From assembly GCA_030037055.1 (NCBI GenBank), contig JASHRZ010000647.1, forward strand, positions 1 to 9,515: DNA of 9,515 nucleotides, written 5' to 3'. The position numbers were made by a program, and so were the translations under genes. Positions 6,811 through 9,515 of the stretch are shown piece after piece (within the stretch, counting starts at the first letter, position 1; every line of letters starts with the position of its first letter). Origin of the DNA: Alphaproteobacteria bacterium (GTDB lineage: Bacteria > Pseudomonadota > Alphaproteobacteria > ATCC43930 > CGMCC-115725). Under the pieces are notes generated by a model. That model saw nothing but the letters and a program-made list of their open reading frames with translations, did no database searches and was not told the DNA's origin.

Positions 6811-7775
6811 GCACGCTCAGCTATCTCGAGGCCGCCAGGCTGGCGCTGGCGCAGGAGATGCGGCGGGATCCGCTGGTCTGGGCGCTCGGCGAGGACCTGG
6901 GACGCGGCGGCATCTTCGGCCAGTACAAGGGGCTGATCGAGGAGTTCGGGCCCGAGCGCATCCTCGACACGCCGATCTCCGAGGCGGCGATCATGGGCAC
7001 GGCCGTCGGCGCCGCGCTGGTGGGCACGCGGCCGGTGGTGGAGATGCGCTTTGCCGATTTCGCGCTCTGCGCCGTCGACGAACTGGTCAACCAGGCGGCG
7101 AAGGCGCGCTACATGTTCGGCGGCCAAGGCCGCGTGCCGCTGGTGGTGCGCCAGCCGAGCGGCATGTGGCGCTCCTCGGCGGCGCAGCATTCGCAATCGC
7201 TCGAGGCCTGGTATGCGCATATCCCGGGCCTCGTCGTGGTCGCGCCGGCGACGCCTGCCGACAATTTCGGCCTGCTCAAGGCCGCGATCCGCTGCGAGGA
7301 TCCCGTCGTCTACATGGAGCACAAGGATCTCTGGGGCCTCACCGGCGAGGTCGATGAGCGCGCGGACCCGCTGCCGCTGGGCGTGGCGCGCCGCGTGCGC
7401 GAGGGCAGCGACGTCACCATCGTCACCTGGTCGGGCATGCTACGCCGGGTCGAGGCGGCGGCCGAACTGCTCGACGGCGGCCCTTCGGCCGAGGTGATCG
7501 ATTTGCGCACGCTCTATCCCTGGGACCGTGATTTGGTGTTCGCCTCGGTGCGGCGGACCGGCCGACTGCTGGTGGTGCACGAGGCGGTGCAGACCGGCGG
7601 CTTCGGCGCCGAGGTCGCCGCCAGCGTCGCCGAGGCGCTGTTCGACCTATTGCGCGCGCCGGTGCGCCGGCTGGGCGCGCCGCGCATCCCGGTGCCTTAC
7701 GCGCCGCCGCTGGAAGAGGTCTGCAAGATCGGCGGCGCTGAGATCGCCGAGGCGGTGCGCGCAATGGTCGGATGA
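6807..7775 (+). CDS. 2-oxoacid (or acetoin) dehydrogenase E1 component, beta subunit
   Basis: 322 residues, the normal size for the E1 beta subunit (transketolase-like pyrimidine domain plus transketolase C domain). LGEDLGRGGIFGQYKG (27-42) starts the family pattern. DTPISEAAIMGTAVGAAL (54-71) contains E59, aligned with the glutamate that activates TPP. RFADF (81-85), DELVNQAAKARYMFGGQ (91-107) and QHSQS (127-131) with the active-site His128 follow. The C-terminal domain has DLRTLYPWD (232-240) and VHEAVQTGGFGAEV (257-270). The start overlaps the alpha stop by ATGA and has AGGAGG (6794-6799) in front, so the subunits are translationally coupled. After it come only a short gap and a convergent gene; the E2 and E3 subunits must be encoded elsewhere, or the pair works without them. 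Confidence 0.94.
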   Translation: MSTLSYLEAARLALAQEMRRDPLVWALGEDLGRGGIFGQYKGLIEEFGPERILDTPISEAAIMGTAVGAALVGTRPVVEMRFADFALCAVDELVNQAAKARYMFGGQGRVPLVVRQPSGMWRSSAAQHSQSLEAWYAHIPGLVVVAPATPADNFGLLKAAIRCEDPVVYMEHKDLWGLTGEVDERADPLPLGVARRVREGSDVTIVTWSGMLRRVEAAAELLDGGPSAEVIDLRTLYPWDRDLVFASVRRTGRLLVVHEAVQTGGFGAEVAASVAEALFDLLRAPVRRLGAPRIPVPYAPPLEEVCKIGGAEIAEAVRAMVG

Positions 7776-7864
7776 AGCGACGCCGCGGATGGCGACAACC
7801 GCCGCGGCTTCCGGCTCGGCCGGCACGCTTGCCGGCACGATCCGCGCCGGGCGCAGGCGGCCGC
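7776..7864. terminator. convergent gap with two GC-rich hairpins, possible bidirectional terminator
   Basis: GCCGGCA (7819-7825) and TGCCGGC (7830-7836) form a perfect 7-bp stem with a CGCT loop. GCCGCGG (7782-7788) can also pair with CCGCGGC (7802-7808) across 13 nt. No T-run follows on either strand, so this would be at best a weak or non-canonical terminator serving both converging genes. Confidence 0.35.
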
Positions 7865-9515
7865 TCAGGGACCGGTCGCTTCCCTTAGCGACGAGCCGTA
7901 CACCCAACCCTCCAGCTTGTGCGTGCCGTTGGCGACGCCGGTTTGAACGAGCACCCAGCTCCCGCGCCGATCGACAGGCATGACCTCGGTATCGCGCGGC
8001 AGGGTCGTGATCACCCCGGCCGCCGTCGAGGGGAAAGCGCGCAGCTTGGCACCGGGGGCGCCGACAACCGTGTGGCGATGGGCGACCGGCGCCGGTTGCG
8101 AAGACGGTGACTGTGTCGGAGCGTCCGCCTCGCTCGGCGGCGGCTCGATCCCGCTCGTAAGGCGGTCGGTGTTCGGCCACCAGCCTTCGGGAATCATTGG
8201 CTCGATGGCGGGATAGAGCGTCGCCAGCATTGCCAAGGCTGCGAGCACCGCACCGCCATGAACAAGACGACGCGCGATCCGCGATTGACGCCGCCGCTCG
8301 ATCCCCGGGGCAGGCGCCTCGCTGATATTTGCGACCGGCGCATCATTCTGCACTTCCACCCGTTCAGCCAAGAGCAGCCGGGCTTGTTGCAGCTTCGCGA
8401 CATCGACCGCCTTCTGAGGCGCGGCCTGGACGTCCAGCGTCCCATGGTGCGGCGCGCGTTCGATGGACGATCGCGCCTCGGCCAGCTCGCGCTCGCGGAC
8501 CGCAAGGGAGGCCTTCACCTCCGCCAATTCGCGGCGCAGGCGCCGAGCTTCGACATCCTCGCGTTCGGCCCGGCTGCGTGCTTGCGCGAGCGCCGCTTCG
8601 GCGCGCTCGAGCCGCGCCGTCGCCTCCGCGAGCGCGCGTGATGATTGCTCCTGCCTTTGTGCCGCAGCCGTCGCGAGCCGAATGGTCTCGTCGGCCTCCT
8701 CCGTCTTCGGCCGTGGCTTTTTTCGCTCCTGAGCCAACTCGCTCTCAAGCGCCGCGAGCGATGCTCTCAGCTCCGCCAATTCGCGGCGCAGGCGGTGAGC
8801 CTCGACATCCTCGCTTTCGGCCTGGGCGCGCGCTGCCGACAACGCCGCCTCGGCCCGCTCGAACCGCGCCGTCGCCACCGCGAGCGCGCGTGATGATTGC
8901 TCCTGCCACTGTGCTGCGGTCTCGTCGGCCTTCGCGGCTTCCTCGGCCTTTGACAGCGCCGCTTTTTGCTCCTCCGCCAACGCCCTTTCGAGCGCCGTGA
9001 GGGACGCTTTCGTCTCCGCCAGTTCGCGACGCAGGCGGCGAGCCTCGACGCCCTCGCCTTCGGCCTCGGCGCGTGCTTCAGCCAACGCCGTCTCGGCCCG
9101 CTCGAACCGCGCCGTCGCCTCCGCGAGCGCCCGTGCCGACTGCTCGCGCGATTGTGCTGCGGCTTTCTCCGCCTTCCCGGCTTCCTCGGCCTTTGCCAGC
9201 GCCGCGTTTTGCTCCTGAGCCAACGCAGTCTCTAGGGCTGCGAGGGCGGCCTTCGCCTCCGCCAGCTCGCGGCGCAAGCGGCGAACCTCGGCGTCCTCGC
9301 CTTCGGCCTGAGCGCGCGCTTTCGCCAACGCCGCCTCGACCCGCTCGATGCGCGCCGTCGCCTCCGCTTGCGCGCGTGCGGATTGCTCCTGCCATTGTGC
9401 CTCGGCCGCGGTGAGCCGAGCGGCCTCCTCGGCCTTCCAGGCTTCCTCCGCCTTCGACAGCGCCGCCTGGGCCTCTTGTTGCCCGCTTTCGTAAGCCTCA
9501 TTAATGCGCTGCTGC
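7865..9515 (-). CDS. coiled-coil, single-pass membrane protein with C-terminal bacterial SH3 domain, N-terminus cut by window edge
   Basis: The frame is open from the right edge (first full codon at 9514) to the stop at 7865-7867: 549 visible residues and no convincing start. Order: an Ala/Glu/Arg/Lys/Gln-rich helical region with four tandem ~81-residue repeats (9469-8471); a linker; a basic patch IERRRQSRIARR; one transmembrane helix (about 8266-8201, RLVHGGAVLAALAMLATLYP); a Pro/Ser-rich linker; and an SH3b-like domain (about 8083-7880) with KLRAFPS, the LPRDTEV strand, SWVLVQ and EGWVYGSSL. Positive charge before the helix predicts the coiled coil in the cytoplasm and the SH3 domain in the periplasm, where such domains often contact peptidoglycan or its enzymes. 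It could link a cytoplasmic assembly to the cell wall; this is inference. It converges on the E1 operon and seems unrelated to it. Confidence 0.85.
   Translation of the reverse strand, partial: QQRINEAYESGQQEAQAALSKAEEAWKAEEAARLTAAEAQWQEQSARAQAEATARIERVEAALAKARAQAEGEDAEVRRLRRELAEAKAALAALETALAQEQNAALAKAEEAGKAEKAAAQSREQSARALAEATARFERAETALAEARAEAEGEGVEARRLRRELAETKASLTALERALAEEQKAALSKAEEAAKADETAAQWQEQSSRALAVATARFERAEAALSAARAQAESEDVEAHRLRRELAELRASLAALESELAQERKKPRPKTEEADETIRLATAAAQRQEQSSRALAEATARLERAEAALAQARSRAEREDVEARRLRRELAEVKASLAVRERELAEARSSIERAPHHGTLDVQAAPQKAVDVAKLQQARLLLAERVEVQNDAPVANISEAPAPGIERRRQSRIARRLVHGGAVLAALAMLATLYPAIEPMIPEGWWPNTDRLTSGIEPPPSEADAPTQSPSSQPAPVAHRHTVVGAPGAKLRAFPSTAAGVITTLPRDTEVMPVDRRGSWVLVQTGVANGTHKLEGWVYGSSLREATGP
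8471..9469 (-). repeat. four tandem ~243-bp coding repeats in the coiled-coil gene
   Basis: The units, in protein order, are about 9469-9209 (87 residues, 6-residue insertion), 9208-8966 (81), 8965-8723 (81) and 8722-8471 (84, 3-residue insertion). Shared blocks are KAEEA, QEQS(A/S)RA, ATAR(F/L/I)ER(A/V)E, RRLRRELAE and KASL or similar. DNA similarity is still high: a 30-base stretch at 8626-8655 recurs exactly at 8878-8907. The units look like fairly recent duplications and are plausible recombination targets. Confidence 0.85.

Noticed and set aside
8329..9000. Plus-strand open frames rich in Pro and Arg opposite the coiled-coil gene.
   Set aside because: They are antisense shadows that repeat because the coding strand repeats; no start context or domain.
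8471..9469. A CRISPR-like or satellite array because of the regular repeats.
   Set aside because: The repeats are in frame, about 243 bp long, without unique spacers, and encode a heptad-like helical protein.

Overview
The window is GC-rich (roughly 70 % by eye) and densely coded, with good Shine-Dalgarno sites and start/stop overlaps inside operons. This fits a free-living or soil/plant-associated alphaproteobacterium (Hyphomicrobiales or Rhodospirillales type). That placement is an inference from composition and protein style; there is no rRNA or marker gene. No tRNA, rRNA, CRISPR array, transposase or integrase was seen.

Layout. (1) 1-1915, minus strand: a two-gene operon, a luciferase-like flavin-dependent oxidoreductase followed with an ATGA overlap by an alpha/beta hydrolase that runs off the left edge. 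(2) 1916-2209: an intergenic region with inverted repeats and a REP-like hairpin. (3) 2210-3114, plus strand: a family 2 glycosyltransferase whose reading frame is broken by an apparent one-base loss near 2606-2625. (4) 3125-5724, minus strand: a two-gene operon. Its first gene encodes an unrecognised 277-residue protein made of two homologous halves joined by a cysteine-rich linker. The second encodes an acetolactate-synthase-type thiamine pyrophosphate (TPP) enzyme. (5) 5725-5808: a short divergent promoter region. (6) 5809-7775, plus strand: overlapping genes for the alpha and beta subunits of a two-subunit 2-oxoacid (or acetoin) dehydrogenase E1 component, also TPP-dependent, with no E2 or E3 gene after them. 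(7) 7776-7864: a short convergent gap with hairpins. (8) 7865-right edge, minus strand: a membrane-anchored protein with four tandem ~81-residue coiled-coil repeats, one transmembrane helix and a C-terminal bacterial SH3 domain; its N-terminus lies beyond the window.

How the genes may work together. The centre (3125-7775) reads as one divergent locus: two different TPP enzymes acting on 2-oxoacids or related carbonyl compounds, plus the duplicated protein, share an 84-bp control region. The left operon (flavin monooxygenase plus hydrolase) is a common pairing in catabolic clusters and could feed such a pathway, but no substrate can be read from the sequence. The duplicated, cysteine-linked protein is the strongest candidate for something undescribed. 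The glycosyltransferase and the coiled-coil/SH3 protein appear to be unrelated neighbours with cell-envelope roles.
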